A stretch of DNA of 64,000 nucleotides from Gordionus sp. m RMFG-2023 (GCF_954871325.1 NC_088776.1:39884569-39948568); one strand, 5' to 3'. Counted from the first letter of the stretch, positions 24,484 to 38,300 are shown. Notes: a model not told the origin generated them from the letters alone. Made by a program: numbers and translations.

Positions 24484-25079
24484 CCAATGGGAATTTTTTA
24501 GTTGAGCCCCCTAAGCAGAGTCTACATGGCAGAAAAATTGATGGAGGCAAACCCCCCCCTCCAAAATCTACCCATACCCACCTAAAAAAACACGTGGCCT
24601 TCGGCCGCTCCACGATGGTATAGTGATTTTAATTAAAAAATCTTATAATAAGCCACACCATTTATAACCTTACAACATAATTCTATTTACAATCTTTCAA
24701 GCCTATTTAGGGAAAAAATTTTTAAAAAATTTGTTGGTGATAATCAACTTATATTTAAATAATGCAATCTTTTCATAATTTGGTTGATATTCACTTTATT
24801 TTCATAAAATATATATAAGTGTATTAAATGAGATAACATATTAATTATTTCTAACATTGTAAAAAATATAAGACGAGTAATTTTAAAGAGGTATATTTAG
24901 CTTGATTCCAAATACCTATATTACCTTTTAATAAATTAAAAACATGTATTGTAAATAGAGCTATTATATAAAATATTAGAATAAAATGAATTATAGTATA
25001 TTTTGCATTAAAATTATAAAATGTTAAATGTTAAATTAAATTTACATTTTTTAAAAAGCGTAATATATTCGCTATGAAA
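24484..25079. other. No gene recognised
   Basis: Low-complexity AT-rich sequence between the solo terminal repeat and the 3' end of the hAT gene. Confidence 0.45.
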
Positions 25080-25091
25080 AAGATACATTAC

Positions 25092-28000
25092 TTATTTTAT
25101 TAATAAATTGGATAACTTTATAGATGTTAATGCAAATTGTGTTATAATATCATCAATTGTAAATTTTTCAAAAACATCAATTTCGCTGGATATTAACAGT
25201 AAATTTTCTAAAAATGGGTCCGAAATTTTATTCCGCATTCGAGTTTTGTTTATTTTTACTTTATTCATAGCTTTTTCGGCTGAACGGGAAGTTGTAGAAA
25301 GGGTTAATAAATATTTGTATAATAAATTTAAATTAGAATAAGAATTTAATTGATTTAAAAGTCGGTATGGTAATATAAAAGAATATTTTATCCATTTTTT
25401 TATTTTGGTCATGATTTCGTTGTTGATATTTTCTTCGGTAGTTTGATCGTTTGCAATACCTTTAATTAATACAATTACAAATAAAATATCAATAAATTAC
25501 TTTCATTTCATCAATATATAACGCGTCATTCTTTTTAACTTTCAAAAGATCTTCGCAAAAAATGATTGATTGAGACTCCAAATATAAAGAGCGGAAATCA
25601 TTATATTCATCAACAATGTTTTGGGCATCCAATTGATAAGTATGACAAATTTCGGATATTTGCCATCCTTCTATTTTTTCATTATCCATAATTCCAGCAA
25701 GAGTAAAAATGGATATTTGTGATAAAAAATTTAAACAATCATAGTTAAATCGATCATTTAGGTGGTTAATTATTGCATTTAGCACAGGGAATAACAATAA
25801 ATAATAATTTAAAATTTTTAAATTTATTCAACTTGTTTTTTTTGTTAACATAATTATTGAATTCTGTTTGATCCAATTTGAATATTGATTTCATATTATA
25901 CAAATCAGTTATTACATTATTCTTCTTCAAAAAACTAGCAGAATAAGGAATGTAATTTTAAAAAAATATTGTCTCCATTAGATATATTTTAAAATTATTT
26001 ATAGAAATAGTAACTAATATTAACCTTTTAGTTTTTGTAATTCATTTTTTGTATGTTGTATTAATTTGGTTACCATAGCCAAAATCATTACCAACTGCCT
26101 GCATTTCAATACAAGCCTCATGTGTACATTTCAATATTTCTTTCAAAATAAATAGACTTAATATAAAATTTTCATCCTTAATTCTAGATAATTCCATCGG
26201 CAATGGAAGAGGTGCTAGGATCATTCGAATCTTTTAATTCAACTAATGATGCTAAAATATGTTCATAAACATCTAAAAATATTTTTACAGATTTGTAAGC
26301 TGATCACCAACTTCTGAAAATATAATAATTTCATTATAAATATTTTATTTACCTTATTGTGTTTTTAATTCTTTTAAGAAATTTCTTGGACTTTCTCATT
26401 TGATATTTAACAAACACACCTTAACGTCTAACTCCATTCATATAATTATATAACTCATCTAATATTCTCATTGCCTTTTTCATTTCAATTTTGCATCCAC
26501 AAACATGAGCAACCACTAAATTTAGCCTATGTGCATGGCACCAAATATAGATGGCTTTTGGAGCCTCTTTCAATATTAAAGCCTGTATTCCTTTGTATAC
26601 TCCTCTCATATCCCCTGAACCATCCATACTTTGTCCAACCAAATAATCAAGAGGAAGACCAAGATCATTAAACTTAGAAAAAACATGTTAATTTATATTT
26701 TTCCTAGGGTTTCTGATGTTGTAAAAAACATGTATGATCCTTTCTACAGGATGTGGATGCAGATCATCTTCTATATACCGTACAAGCAAAGCTATGCATT
26801 CTTTTTAGACACATCATATGTTCCATCTAATATGATGCTATATGTTCCATCTAATATGATGCTATAGGCACGATTCTCTTTAATTTTTTGAATAATGCTT
26901 TTTGTTATTTTTATTTTAATAATTTCAGTTATTTTTTTCACGTGGCCATATGGCAGCAAATTTATATAAGGTCTCGAAATTTTATCTGATTTTTTTCTCC
27001 GCAATTTTTTGTTGTTATCCATGTATGCACGTAAAGTTGAAACAGTTTTTGCCATTAATTTTATGAGGCACATAAAATTTCCTTCATTCGAATTAGAACC
27101 CCAAAAGGCTATATTACATTTTATAAGGTACATAATGGCATCGATAATATTATGAACTATATTACGATTTTCCATGATTATATCAAGCTTATTTGATAGC
27201 AAATGATCTTGAATGCGCTTATTTGCAAGCCAAGTCATGTTTGCATATTCACAATCCTTATGAATAGAAGATGATTCGTGTCTCTCTAAGTCACGTTTAT
27301 GTTTTTCTAGTCATTTACTCCAAGTTGAGTCCAAAAAGTATTGGACTTAGGGCCACCAAACATAATAAAATATAGACAAAGGACTTTGTCTAAAGTGGTG
27401 CTATAAGATAGCCAATTTCTGGGGTTGAGGGAATCATCTTTTAACCTTTCTATAATAGGTTATATTCATGCTCCTGTTTAAAAAGTAAAAAAAATAAATA
27501 CTGGTATAGAAATAATGGATGGGTAAAAATTAATGAAAATTATATATTATTTAAAACCTCTTGTGAGTAACAGGATATTGAAATTTATTTGTACATGGTT
27601 GACATGGGCCTACAGCAATTATGAAATTAATCAAAATATTTGTCATACTAAATAATATGAAGTGAAATGGGTCATTTGGTTCCTTCTTTTTATATAGCTG
27701 AATAAGACTTGGACTTTGAATATCCTCATTATTTATTCCCTTCAAAAGTTATTATATAAATTTTATTTATATTAAATACCTCATGAAAAGTAAGTGCCTC
27801 ACTGGAACTGAGGATTGGATGAAGAGATAATACAATTTGTGAATCTTCAATAACGGAGATTTGCTATAAATAAAGATTAGTTATAATTTGTTTACTTATG
27901 AAAAATTATATTTTTAATAAAATTTTAGCCAAATGGTCATTTCATTCTTAATTACATTATAATTAAGTTTTTACTAGATTTTGGAAATATTTGAATACCC

Positions 28001-28430
28001 TCATAATCCTAATTTATTCCCTTAAAAGCTATTATATAATTCGTATTTAAATTAAATACCTCATCATGCAAAGTAAGCCCTTCACTGGAACTGGGGATTG
28101 GATGAAGAGATAATACAATTTGTGAATCTTCAATAATGGAGATTTGCTATAAATAAAGAGTAGTTATAATTTGTTTACTTATGAAAAATTATATTTTTAA
28201 TAAAATTTTAGCCAAATGGTCATTTTATTCTTAACTACATTATAATTAAGTTTTTAATAAATGTTGGAAATATTTGAATATCCTCATAATCATAATTTAT
28301 TCCCTTCAAATGTTATTATATAATTCGTATTTAAATTAAATACCTCATCATGTAAAGTAGCCTCACTAGAACTGGGGATTGGATGAGGAAATAATACAAT
28401 TTGTGAATCTTCAATAACGGAGGTCTGCTA
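25092..28430 (-). pseudogene. hAT transposase (TTF finger, DUF4371 type) with tandem 5' exons
   Basis: The minus strand, read from high to low coordinates, holds three copies of a 28-29-codon exon (27780-28430), then exon 27551-27739 with the TTF finger start VGPCQPCTNKFQYPVTHKR. NPRNWLSYSTTLDKVLC and DLERHESSSIHKDCEYANMT follow. Next come the DUF4371 core (SKISRPYI-like region, YSIILDGTYD near 26800), MVGQSMDGSGDMRGVYKGIQ and IYWCHAHRLNLVV-like IWCHAHRLNLVVAH at 26421-26642. The C-terminal dimerisation motif LLTLSTTSRSAEKAMNKVK lies at 25092-25412. Tiny GT-AG introns (for example 40 bp, 27740-27779) separate exons. Frameshifts and stops, plus a local duplication near 26820, show it is inactive. 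Confidence 0.8.
27731..28430 (-). repeat. Tandem ~282-bp repeat carrying a duplicated exon
   Basis: ATTTATTCCCTT recurs at 27731, 28012 and 28295, periods of 281 and 283 bp. Each copy contains on the minus strand an exon of 84-87 bases flanked by an AG acceptor and a GTATTT donor. The products are closely related: QISVIEDSQIVLSLHPILSS (copy 1), QISIIEDSQIVLSLHPIPSS (copy 2) and QTSVIEDSQIVLFPHPIPSS (copy 3). Each exon is a multiple of three long and in phase 0, so any number could be included without changing the frame. Confidence 0.8.
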
Positions 28431-28454
28431 ATTAATAAATAATGAGTAGTTTAA

Positions 28455-29008
28455 ATGACAATAGAAACCATGGCTCATAATCCTAGACACCAAGCGCCTT
28501 ATTTAAATAAGATCAATACAATTAATATAGAAGAGGTCGAGGACAGAAAAATTATATCACGACAGATTACAATTTATTAAATATTGACATAAATAACATA
28601 GAAAACGAGGTTCAAAATTATAAAGATGTTGCATACATAATAAACATCAAAATCAACAACGTCTCAAATCAATACAAGTAGATACTGGCATGAGATTTAA
28701 TTCTACAAGAATACATGATTGAGAAAATAGGCATTAAAAATATTATGAAGTCCATCATAAAGTTATCAGGTTACAATGGCAAGATGATACAAGTGATAGG
28801 TACAGCACAAGTGAATGTAGAATACAAAGGGAATTCTCAAATTTTGAACGCGTTAATCATAAACAATAATAAAATGTCTTTGTTAGGAAGATCATGTTAA
28901 AACATTTTGAAAATATACTTGAAATATTCATAGGCATGATAGATGCAGATTAATATAAAACCTATGCGATCACATGAATAAATCATAAAAGAATATTATA
29001 ATGACTCT
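28455..29008 (+). mobile_element. Fossil LTR-element fragment (protease part)
   Basis: The plus strand encodes a retropepsin-like stretch, QVDTGMRF near 28670 and KLSGYNGKMIQVIGTAQVN to KMSLLGRS. It is closely related in order and wording to the protease of the young Ty3/gypsy element at 40252-45769 (QVDTGSKYTI, LTAYDGNLIKIIGTTQVK, NALLGRMW). It is a broken remnant of the same lineage, cut short at 29008 by the insertion of another Ty3/gypsy element. Confidence 0.7.
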
Positions 29009-32000
29009 AATAGTTTAACGAAAGTAGAACCATTATTTATATTTATTTATTTCTATAACTCATTTACAATAGGTATCAGTTTTCATTGACATTTTATTCA
29101 GTATAATTAAACATAAGGTGCAACTTAATTACAAAATGGCGATATATAATTACACGTTAATAGATTGATGTGTACATAATACATTAGGAAGTTAAACAAC
29201 ACCTATTATATTAATCATAAATATATATATATAATCATATCTAACTGGCAAATATAATATATAATATGATAAATTATTACAATAGATTACTTTTTTATTA
29301 CATTTCCCCCTACTTTAATTGAGATATGTCTATATCTCTTCAATCATTCGTTTCGGGGGCTTATGTGTCCGCCCTCACCTTGGGGTCTCACAATCTCTCA
29401 GATCGCTGTCAGCGATCACGCGCTACGTCGTATCTGATATCAAACGGTCCCTTATCTGGTCAGCATCTTTCCGTATTACACTATCTGGGGTCTTGACTAC
29501 ATAGAAATATAATCCCTTTCTATCCTGAATCACCCCTTCTCTCCAACCCTTAGCGGTTTCATTCCTTACCCACACATGCTGACCAACGTCAAATTCCCTA
29601 AAATTGGAATGTGTATCATGTTCTTGATTTTGTTTATCATTGGCTTTATCAATCTCCTTTCCCACCTCTGGTCTAGCCCAGTCTAGATTAGTTCTTATTT
29701 GACGCCCGAACATAATCTCCGCTGGTGACCTACCCGTCGAACTATGTTCTCCCAGCCTATGCGCTGCTACCGTTTGAGTTATCGCCTCTTGCGGGTCATT
29801 AATTGATTCTCGACTGGCATAATACCTCCCTTTTAAGGTTCGAATGGTTCGTTCCGCCTGCCCATTTGTCTTCGGGTGGTACGGCGTTGAGCGATTGTGG
29901 CAAATGTTGTTTTCTTCACAAAATCGCTTAAATTCTATTGAAATGAATTGAGGTCCATTATCCGTTACAATGCTTTTAGGTACCCCAAAGGTAGCAAACC
30001 ACTTCTTTAATCTCGTTATCATCTCCTTCGCCGATGTGTTTCTCATCAGGTCTATCTCAGCTTATTTTGAGTATGAATCTACTCCCACTAGCAAATATAA
30101 AGAGTCAACCGGTCCCGTAAAATCTAGATGTATACGTTCCCATGGCTCTTTGGTACAATTCCATGAGTATAGTGGTAACTCCATTACGTTCGGTCGATTT
30201 TTCTGACATCCAACACACAGCTTTATATACCGTTCTATGTCCTCTTCGCATTTCGGCCACCAACAATACAATCGAAAAATAGATTTCATTGCGTTCATTC
30301 CCGGATGTCCCCGATGTAGTTTAAACTTCGTAGGGATTATCAATCTACCATTTCGTTCAACTATTCCCCTGTCTACTGTTAATTCCTCTCGTTGGGTGTG
30401 AAAGATTACTAGCTCCGGTTCTTCTTTCCGATTAAAGCCTCTCCACCCTTGCTCAATATGTTGTGTCACTCGCTTTAGTATTGGATCTTTAATTAAATTC
30501 TTGCGCAGGTTTCCCTCTGAGACCTGCATATCCTCTAAGTTTATGTTCCGAATCGCCAATGCATGCTTGGTATCCCGATTAGGTATGATATCGTGGAGTG
30601 GTAGCCTATATAAGGCGTCTGCTATAACATTTTCCCGACCAGATCTATATTCCACGCTAAAGTCGTAAGCGGCCATCTTCCAGGCCCAACGTGTCAGACG
30701 ATTGTTCGATATCTTTGGCAGATCCCTCTTTTCCCCGAACAACCGTTCCAAGGGTTTATGGTCTGTCCGAAGTATAAATTTTCGACCGTAGATAAAGTTG
30801 TGGAATTTTTCTATTCCAAATAACAATGCCCTTTCTTTATCGATAGGCGCATAATGTTTCTCCGACTGTAACAACGTCCGAGACGTAAATGCTATGGGTT
30901 TTTCCCCGTTTTGTGAAACCTTATGAAGTAAAACAGCCCCCAGTCCTGTATCTGACGCGTCACACTCCATAATCAACGGTAATTTAGCATTATATGGCGT
31001 TAAGGTTTCTTCTGTTGATAACAATGTCTTAACTTTATCGAAAGCCTCCTGCTCTACATTAGTCCAACACCATGGTACTTTTACACTAGTCAATCGATGT
31101 AACACAGCTGCTTCACTATGAAGATTGGGAATGAACCGTTCATGATACGTGACAAGCCCAAGAAATGAACGTAACTGATGAACATTCTTGGAGTTAGGTG
31201 CGGCCTGGATTGCTTTAACTTTCTCTTCGCTTAGATGTACCCCATTTTGGTCGATAACGATACCTAAAAACGAAACAGATTTCCGTAGAAATTGGACTTT
31301 TTCAAATTTAGCTTTGAGGTCTGCTTCCTGCAGCCTATCGAGTACTATTTTTAAATTAGCCAGATGTTCAGCGTCTTGCCGGAGATAATTACATTGTCCA
31401 AATACACTCCAGTCATCGGGCAATCTTTCAAAACATTGTCCATGTAACGCTGGAAAATAGTTAGTGCGCACGAAAGCCCAAACGGCATCCTTCGGTATCG
31501 AAAATATCCTTTATGTGTTGAGATGACTAAATATTCTTGGGACTCTGGCTCAACGGCCATTTGTAGATACGCGTCCTTTAAATCTATCACCGTAAAACGG
31601 TTCCCCCCTTGAATCTTAACCAATAAGTCATCCAGCATAAGAATAACGTGATGATCCTATAATAGATGGGGATTTAAACTCACCTTGAAATCTGCGCAAA
31701 TACGAATCTCGCCATAGTTTTTCCTGACATTTACTGTTGGGGTTGCCCATAGCACCCTAGTTATAGAGGAATCGATGGGCTCCAAAATCTCCAAAGCTAC
31801 AAGGAGGTCAAGTTCTAGTTCAACCGCTATGCGTAATGGAAATGGCACTCGACGAGCTGGAAACGATTTTGTAACAGCCGTATCTTTTAATTGGAGTCGC
31901 ACAGTGAAATTACGTATCAACCCCTGTTTGCAGTCAAACACATCTTTAAACTGTTAACTAACAAATGCTTCATTACGTCTTCCGTTAGTGACATCCTCGA

Positions 32001-33614
32001 TCCGTGTGAGCATCGATTGTATTCGAACGGCCCATCGGAGATTCGGCCCGCGGGGGCACCGATTGTATTCGAGCGGCCCATCGAGGCATCGTTGGTTTGG
32101 TGGCAACTTGAAGTTATTGTTTTTCTATTCGTTTTCAAAACCTGTTGTATGCTTACCTGTCTCGGTAACTCAAACCCATATGCTAAAATCCATGGCAACC
32201 CAAACAGAGTGGCTTCACCCATAAGATCCAAAGGCTTATCTTTTGTGGAAGATGTCAGTGGTTTGCCAATTTTCTCCCAAATATTCAATCTTATAATAGA
32301 GGCTTGTTCTCCTGTATCATAATCAAAAGTGACACTAAGTCCATTTATTTTGGCTGTGATCTTTGCCCTTTTATTTAATCCCCTTGTACAGAGATTATTA
32401 ATTGAATCACTTGAGTGGAAATGTGGTTTCACTGAGTTTAAATTGCGATATACAGGCTTACTAAGGCAACATGCTGCGAAATGTCCGGTTCTTTGGCACT
32501 TAAAACATGTTTTGTCTTTAGCTGGGCATAAATATCTTTCATGCCAGCCGGCACAATTCTTACATTTATTATCGTAAAACTTGTTATTAGGCTTCCTATA
32601 ATTAATGTCTCTCTTAACACACTCTTGTGAATTAGGCATTTTATGTTTGCAATCTTGCGGTTTGACTCTATTTATCATGTCTTTCTTGATAGTCATTTCG
32701 TTTTGAGCATTTTCTGTTGCCGTGGCCATATAGCACGAACTGGAACGTCAGGGGCTTTTTGTTCATATCCAATGCTAAATGATATTTAGTCCTAAGTTCA
32801 ACTTCGAGACCTGGTAGATCCATACCCGCAACTAATTGATCTCTTAACCGGCCGTCAACTTCTGACGGCGTAAAACAACACGCTTTCGCAGTTATTTTGA
32901 TTCTATTTGTGAACTCTCCAATTGGTTCATTCTCATTCCTAATTAACCTTATGAAGTCTAATCTACTACCGAAAATGGTTTTATTCTTCTCAAAAATATG
33001 TAGCGAGACACTCCTTATCTTATCAAATTTAGTTGTTAGAATGGTTTCAGGAAATAAATATTGTTCGAGAATGTCAATGCCCTCAGCGCCAAAACTCACC
33101 ATGAACAGGTCCTTATTTTCTTGATCGGTCGGTGTCCAGTTCTTTAGTCTTAACGTTGCGTCCCAAAATTGGAACCAACGTTGCATAGACCCATTAATAT
33201 GATATTTTTCTAACTTATCAATTATACTAGTATTTTTGGACTGAGGCATAATTTATAAAATTAATAACTATTTTCTTACTTGTTTAAATTAGAATATTAG
33301 AATCCACGTCGTCGCCACTTTAACGAAAGTAGGACCATTATTTATATTTATTTATTTCTATAACTCATTTAAAATAGGTATCAGTTTTCATTGACATTTT
33401 ATTCAGTATAATTAAACATAAGGTGCAACTTAATTACAAAATGGCGATATATAATTACACATTAATAGATTGATGTGTACATAATACATTAGGAAGTTAA
33501 ACAACACCTATTATATTAATCATAAATATATATATATATAATCATATCTAACTAGCAAATATAATATATAATATGATAAAATATTACAATAGATTACTTC
33601 TTTACTATAAATAG
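29009..33614 (-). mobile_element. Ty3/gypsy retrotransposon, minus strand
   Basis: LTRs at 29014-29302 and 33319-33609 are flanked by the 5-bp target duplication AATAG (29009-29013 and 33610-33614). On the coding strand a tRNA-primer site beginning TGGCGACGACGTGG follows the 5' LTR, and a polypurine tract GTAGGGGGAAA precedes the 3' LTR. The LTRs differ at about 3% of positions, so the insertion is moderately old. It sits inside older LTR-element debris. The coding region is clearly less AT-rich than any neighbour. The copy is broken, with several breaks. Confidence 0.92.
29423..33249 (-). pseudogene. Gag-Pol coding region of the Ty3/gypsy element
   Basis: Parts in order along the minus strand: a Gag domain (from MPQSKNTSIIDKLEKYHI); a double zinc knuckle (CKNCAGWHERYLC and CFKCQRTGHFAACC) near 32500; a retropepsin-like segment near 32310; reverse transcriptase with RICADFK, FTVIDLKDAYLQ and RMPFGLS (31400-31900); RNase H with MECDASDTGLGAVL near 30950; the integrase H2C2 finger (HRGHPGMN ... 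CVGCQ) near 30270; the integrase core (LDFTGP, TDNGPQFIS, TNGQAERTIR) near 29850-30120; and a C-terminal chromodomain-like/GPY region to 29423. The order protease-RT-RNase H-integrase is Ty3/gypsy. It is a fossil with several breaks. Plus-strand frames overlapping it are shadows. Confidence 0.9.
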
Positions 33615-34239
33615 TAATCTTATAAATAAATAAATTAGTATAAATAAAATTGTGATATTCATGATGAAAGTATATTATCTAAGAAATTTTAGTAGCTAAA
33701 TAAAACAATGTTAATAATATAAACATACCTAATATAACACATAATGTAAATAAAGGGGATGAAATTCACACAGATGCAATTTTGAAAATAGTTGAATTCA
33801 TATTTTAAGGATAAAATTTAAATTAAAAAAAAGTAAAAGTAAGAACTTTGAAATCTTATTTCAATTAAAGATGAAAGGATTTAAATTTAAAAATTCCTTG
33901 AAATTAACATTACCTTACTTTTATTATTTTACTGCATTATACTAACATAATAAGTTTTTTTAATACTTTGGTTTTAATGATTTATTAACCTATTAAACAT
34001 ATTGTTAAATTGAACTTTATAAAGTATATATAGATCAAAAAATGGTGTGATAAACAGTTAAAAAAATATTTAATAATAAAAAATATAATTTATTTTCTCT
34101 ATACCTTCCCTACTTTAATATTAATATAAATATTTAAAGTATTCTGGTAAAATTTTAGATGAAGGATCAGATTCTATTAATTCACAAATTTAAGGTATAT
34201 TTTCAATTATATTTATTGTCTTTAGTTATAATAATAAAT
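33615..34239. other. No gene recognised
   Basis: AT-rich DNA; presumably the continuation of the target of the Ty3/gypsy insertion, but no protease-like coding resumes here. Confidence 0.4.
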
Positions 34240-34449
34240 TTAAAAAATTACTTTTCGGAAGTAAGATGTTATTGTCTTTTTTTGCAACTGGGTTTCAACT
34301 CCATTTGTGATATTATATGGAATATCACAATTTAAGGATACCCAATGTTTAAGTTTATAATGTTCATGTAACTTGTCACTTCTTATTTTAGAAGTTTTAC
34401 AATTAATATAATCACATTTCACTTTAAATAAGATTCTGTTACTTGGCAT
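34240..34449 (-). CDS. Small ORF with C2H2-like finger, hypothetical
   Basis: A 69-residue frame starting with ATG at 34449. It contains KCDYINCKTSKIRSDKLHEH followed by YKLKH, a CX4C...H...H pattern like the fingers at the N-terminus of some hAT/ZMYM-type transposase proteins. It ends QLQKKTITSYFRK, a short ITSYF motif also seen in such proteins. A stop follows directly and no further exon was found. It could be a remnant N-terminal exon of a transposon or a small host gene. Coding status is uncertain. Confidence 0.35.
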   Translation of the reverse strand: MPSNRILFKVKCDYINCKTSKIRSDKLHEHYKLKHWVSLNCDIPYNITNGVETQLQKKTITSYFRKVIF

Positions 34450-34899
34450 CTAGAATGAAATAATTATAAGAATATTACTTTTTACATATTATGTTTTTTA
34501 ATATTCTTTGCCTGCTGGTATATATTTTTAAGCATGACTCATTTCATTATATAATTATTCAGAATATAATATATTACTCTTGTAAAAATTACTGGTAAAA
34601 TATGTGATTGCTAATTGAAACAATTGTTAATTACAATTTATCCTGCTAAAAAAATCTAGAAATTTATAAAAAACATAATATAAATATGTTAATCTCTAAG
34701 AAAATTACCAAATACGTGATATGTGTGAACTTGTTAATAAAATTGTAAATGAAAATGGTTCACAAATAAAGTTTGTATTATTTATTAATTGACATTTGTC
34801 AGAAAACCAACGATAACCATCATAATCGTATCAATTAATGGATTTTAAAAGATTATAATTCAAATCAAAAATTACCCCCAAAATTTAATATCCAGGTTA

Positions 34900-35382
34900 T
34901 ATTAGGGTTGATCATGCCATTTAGGGTGTTTCTCCATATTGTTAGCTTTTGATGAACTCTTCTTTTATATCCGGATCGTTCAGCTGTGCCAAGTCTTTCC
35001 TAGTTATGAAGCTTACAGCGTTAAGGTGGTTCTGTTGATTACAGTTCGGAAAAATGCTATTGTTTATCCTTAGCTCGCATCCTAGTGTATAATGGTCCGT
35101 AAATAAAGTGAAGTTTAATTTGCTAACGACTTTGATGTCTTTCACCCACTTGAAGATATTGGTGAAAATTACAAAGAAATCAATTTGTGAGGTAGTGCCA
35201 AAGAAGGGACTTCTGTAGGTCATAGTTTGATGGCTAGAATGATTGAAGAGGTATTTCCTATTTTCAAATTGAGGTGTTCATAGATTTCTATTAATTTCTT
35301 GCCATTAATGTTCGTACTTTGTACTAGTGTGGCATTCCCGAGACAGGTAGAATTGTTAGGTCTTCCGACCGAGGCATTAAAA
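34900..35382 (-). pseudogene. LINE apurinic-type endonuclease domain, C-terminal half
   Basis: On the minus strand the sequence directly after the hAT-type insertion reads NASVGRPNNSTCLGNATLVQ, then NGKKLIEIYEHLNLKIGNTS and, one frame over, TYRSPFFGTTSQIDFFVI ... FTDHYTLGCELRI. These are the central and final motifs of an AP-type LINE endonuclease (NxNGxxL, NTxF, TWRSP, SQIDYxL, SDHxxL). A frameshift near 35220 and the loss of everything after ~34900 (no reverse transcriptase) show a dead, incomplete copy. It continues the half at 39162-39548. Confidence 0.8.
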
Positions 35383-38300
35383 CAGTGGCGTCGCTAGGGG
35401 GCGAGGCGCGCAGGGGCTCGAGCCCCCTGAAAAATTTGAATAGCCCCCTGAAGCAAAAAAAATTTTTTTTAATGGTTACTATAAATAAATTTTTTTGATT
35501 GCCCACTGAATGATTTCTTTTATAAATTCCATTAAGTAATATATAGATATAATTTTATTATTTAGAAAATAAGACTATTTAAATTTTTATTAAATAAATA
35601 TTATTTAATTATTAGATTAGATTAATACATATAAATTATATTTTCACTATGTCAGCTTGCAATCAAATTCTGTATTAAAAATATAATATCAATGACTCAC
35701 TAAATATTAATTTAGCTTTAACAGTTGAAGTTTAATTGACTTTTATTATTTAAATTATTATTTAACCCTAATTAAATATATATAATCAAATATTATTTGA
35801 AAATTAACAAATTTAATATTGTAATTAGCCGAGTTCAAAATGACTAATTAACTGTTTATTTACGTGATACGTGATATATAGCGCTTTTGCCCTCTAACGT
35901 TGAAGATCAACAGAGCTACGCTAGGTTTTCCTCATTTCCATCTAATTGGAACAATTTAATTTGGGTATAAAAATAAAAATATGAGGAGCCCTCCACACGT
36001 TTGTGGGCAAGCCGCACGTACTTGTAGGCACAACATTTCGAAAAATGTTGCTTAAACCTCTATAGGCTTTAATTTAGAAGGAGTGGGACAAAGAAAAAGC
36101 CTATACCCGAGAACTACAGTATAATTTAATTACTTTAAAGGTGGGTGATGGTTGATTTTAAGCTTAATTTCTTTAATGTAAGTTATATCTGTAAATAAAT
36201 ATGATTAAAATAAAATAATATTTACCACCGGATGAACCGAAATAATTTTACATTACAAAAAAAAATTTCAATTCATTCAATTTGATAAAATATATTTTTC
36301 ATTTATTAAATTTTATTATCGTACCTTAAAAATAATTTCAAGTTCGTCCTAGATATATAGTTTATAATCCTCTACTATATACAGTTGTTTATAAAATATT
36401 AGATATAATGCCACTTTTATAGACGTATTTGACAGTTATATAATATATTACAATTAATATTATAATAAATTTTACTAATAAATGGTTTTGATGATAAATA
36501 TAAAAACAAATTGCATTCAAGTATTAAACGCCATCTATTTAGTTATAAATGATTTTAAAAATTAAACATTTTATTATTCATCCTGCAATAGATGTAATAA
36601 ATTTGATATCTTTTCCTCTCTTTTTTTACATGTTTTTAGGAAAGCTATTTTTTTCTTTTTCGAAAAACAGTCTTGAGTTAAATTTTTAATACAAGTATAT
36701 TTTTGATATTATTACAAACTACTATTATTTTAAGATATAATATATCAAGGTGGTGCTAAAATATGTAAAATCTTAATTGTTTCATCATATCATTCTGTCC
36801 TTATTTTATAGTTAGAAAACGTTTCATTTCTAATATAGCATTGCCGTATAAATAACTCCAGGCTTCAATATATTTGCATAATTATTTCTTCCGAAGATTT
36901 TTAGTGTTTTTATTTTATCAATTTATCCAACATAATAAATTTGATCATAGGCTTAGCCAGGATCTTCATATCAAAAGGGGGGGGATTAAAAAATTACTGG
37001 AGGTTTCGCCCCTAGATCCCCTTTTCCCCGGCCTTCGGCCCGCTTTTCACCGGCCTACGGCCGGATTACTTTAGTCTATATATAATCATAAAATATTTTT
37101 ACAAATTTTAATTAAAAAAATAAGCCTGGAACAAATATGAAATATATTTTTATTAGTTTATATAAAATAAAAATATAATAAATCACTTGTATTGTATATA
37201 CCTTAATATAAAAGCATGGTAATAATTTATTCCGAAATTTATTTATAAAAAGTAAGTAGACATATAGTTGATTTTACTCTATTATATAGAATTAGTTATA
37301 AAATACTAGGTAAAATTCCACTTTTACAGTTGACAGTTAGAGAATATTTACAGTTAATAATTTAACAAATTTTACTAATCAATGCTCTTGATATTAAATA
37401 TAGCAACAATTTGCATTTAATTTAATTTTCATATTATTCATCCCACAATGTCTTTAAAAGATATTTTCTGATATCCTTATCAATATTTTATAGTTTTCTA
37501 TAAAATATATAATTCGCTATATTGGTAAAAATTACTTGATTGTCATTTGATAATTAAATATACTGTAAATCTACGACATATAATATTCCACTGTTTGTAT
37601 TGTGCTCTAATATATTTTTAATTTATGATTTAATTTTATCAATAGTTTTATAATTATATTTTACTCTTATTAAGATAAATTAATTAAAATTACTCACTTT
37701 ATAAAAAATTATATTTGATATATTATATTATTTAGTAATTTTATGGATCTATTATTAATAATTATGATACATTTCACTTCTGTCTTAAGACTTATCTTTG
37801 GCTTATATTCCATTTATTAAAAAACATTTTTGGTTCATTTTACATATTTATAAATTTATTTTCCCAAAAATCTATAAATTATGATGAATAGTTTTATTAA
37901 AAAATATCAACTTTTACATTCTTTCTTTTAAATTATTTTTTAAGATATATGCATACATATTTGAGGGTCAGGGAGTGGGAGGAGGACTAAGGGGGATATT
38001 TTTTATTAGCTAGAATGATATTTACAAAAAGTGATAAATTTCTGAAGGGGGGGGGGATTTCCCCTTGTCCCCACCCAATGACTACGCCTCTAATTCTGAT
38101 ATTAGTTTACATCGTGAGTGTAATGGCTATTGTCACAATGCAAGTTTTTGTCATTGGGAACCAAACCCTAAATATAAAAAGAAATATATACTAAAATTAT
38201 AGTTGAATCCTTTATTAAATAATAATCAATATAATTAAATACAAAGTGAAAAACATAATCAAAATAAAAGAAAATTAAAATTAATATAAAAAAAGAAAAA

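Noticed and set aside
31188-33124. Several plus-strand frames of 60-143 codons
   Set aside because: They overlap recognised reverse transcriptase, protease and Gag coding on the minus strand and have no motifs of their own.
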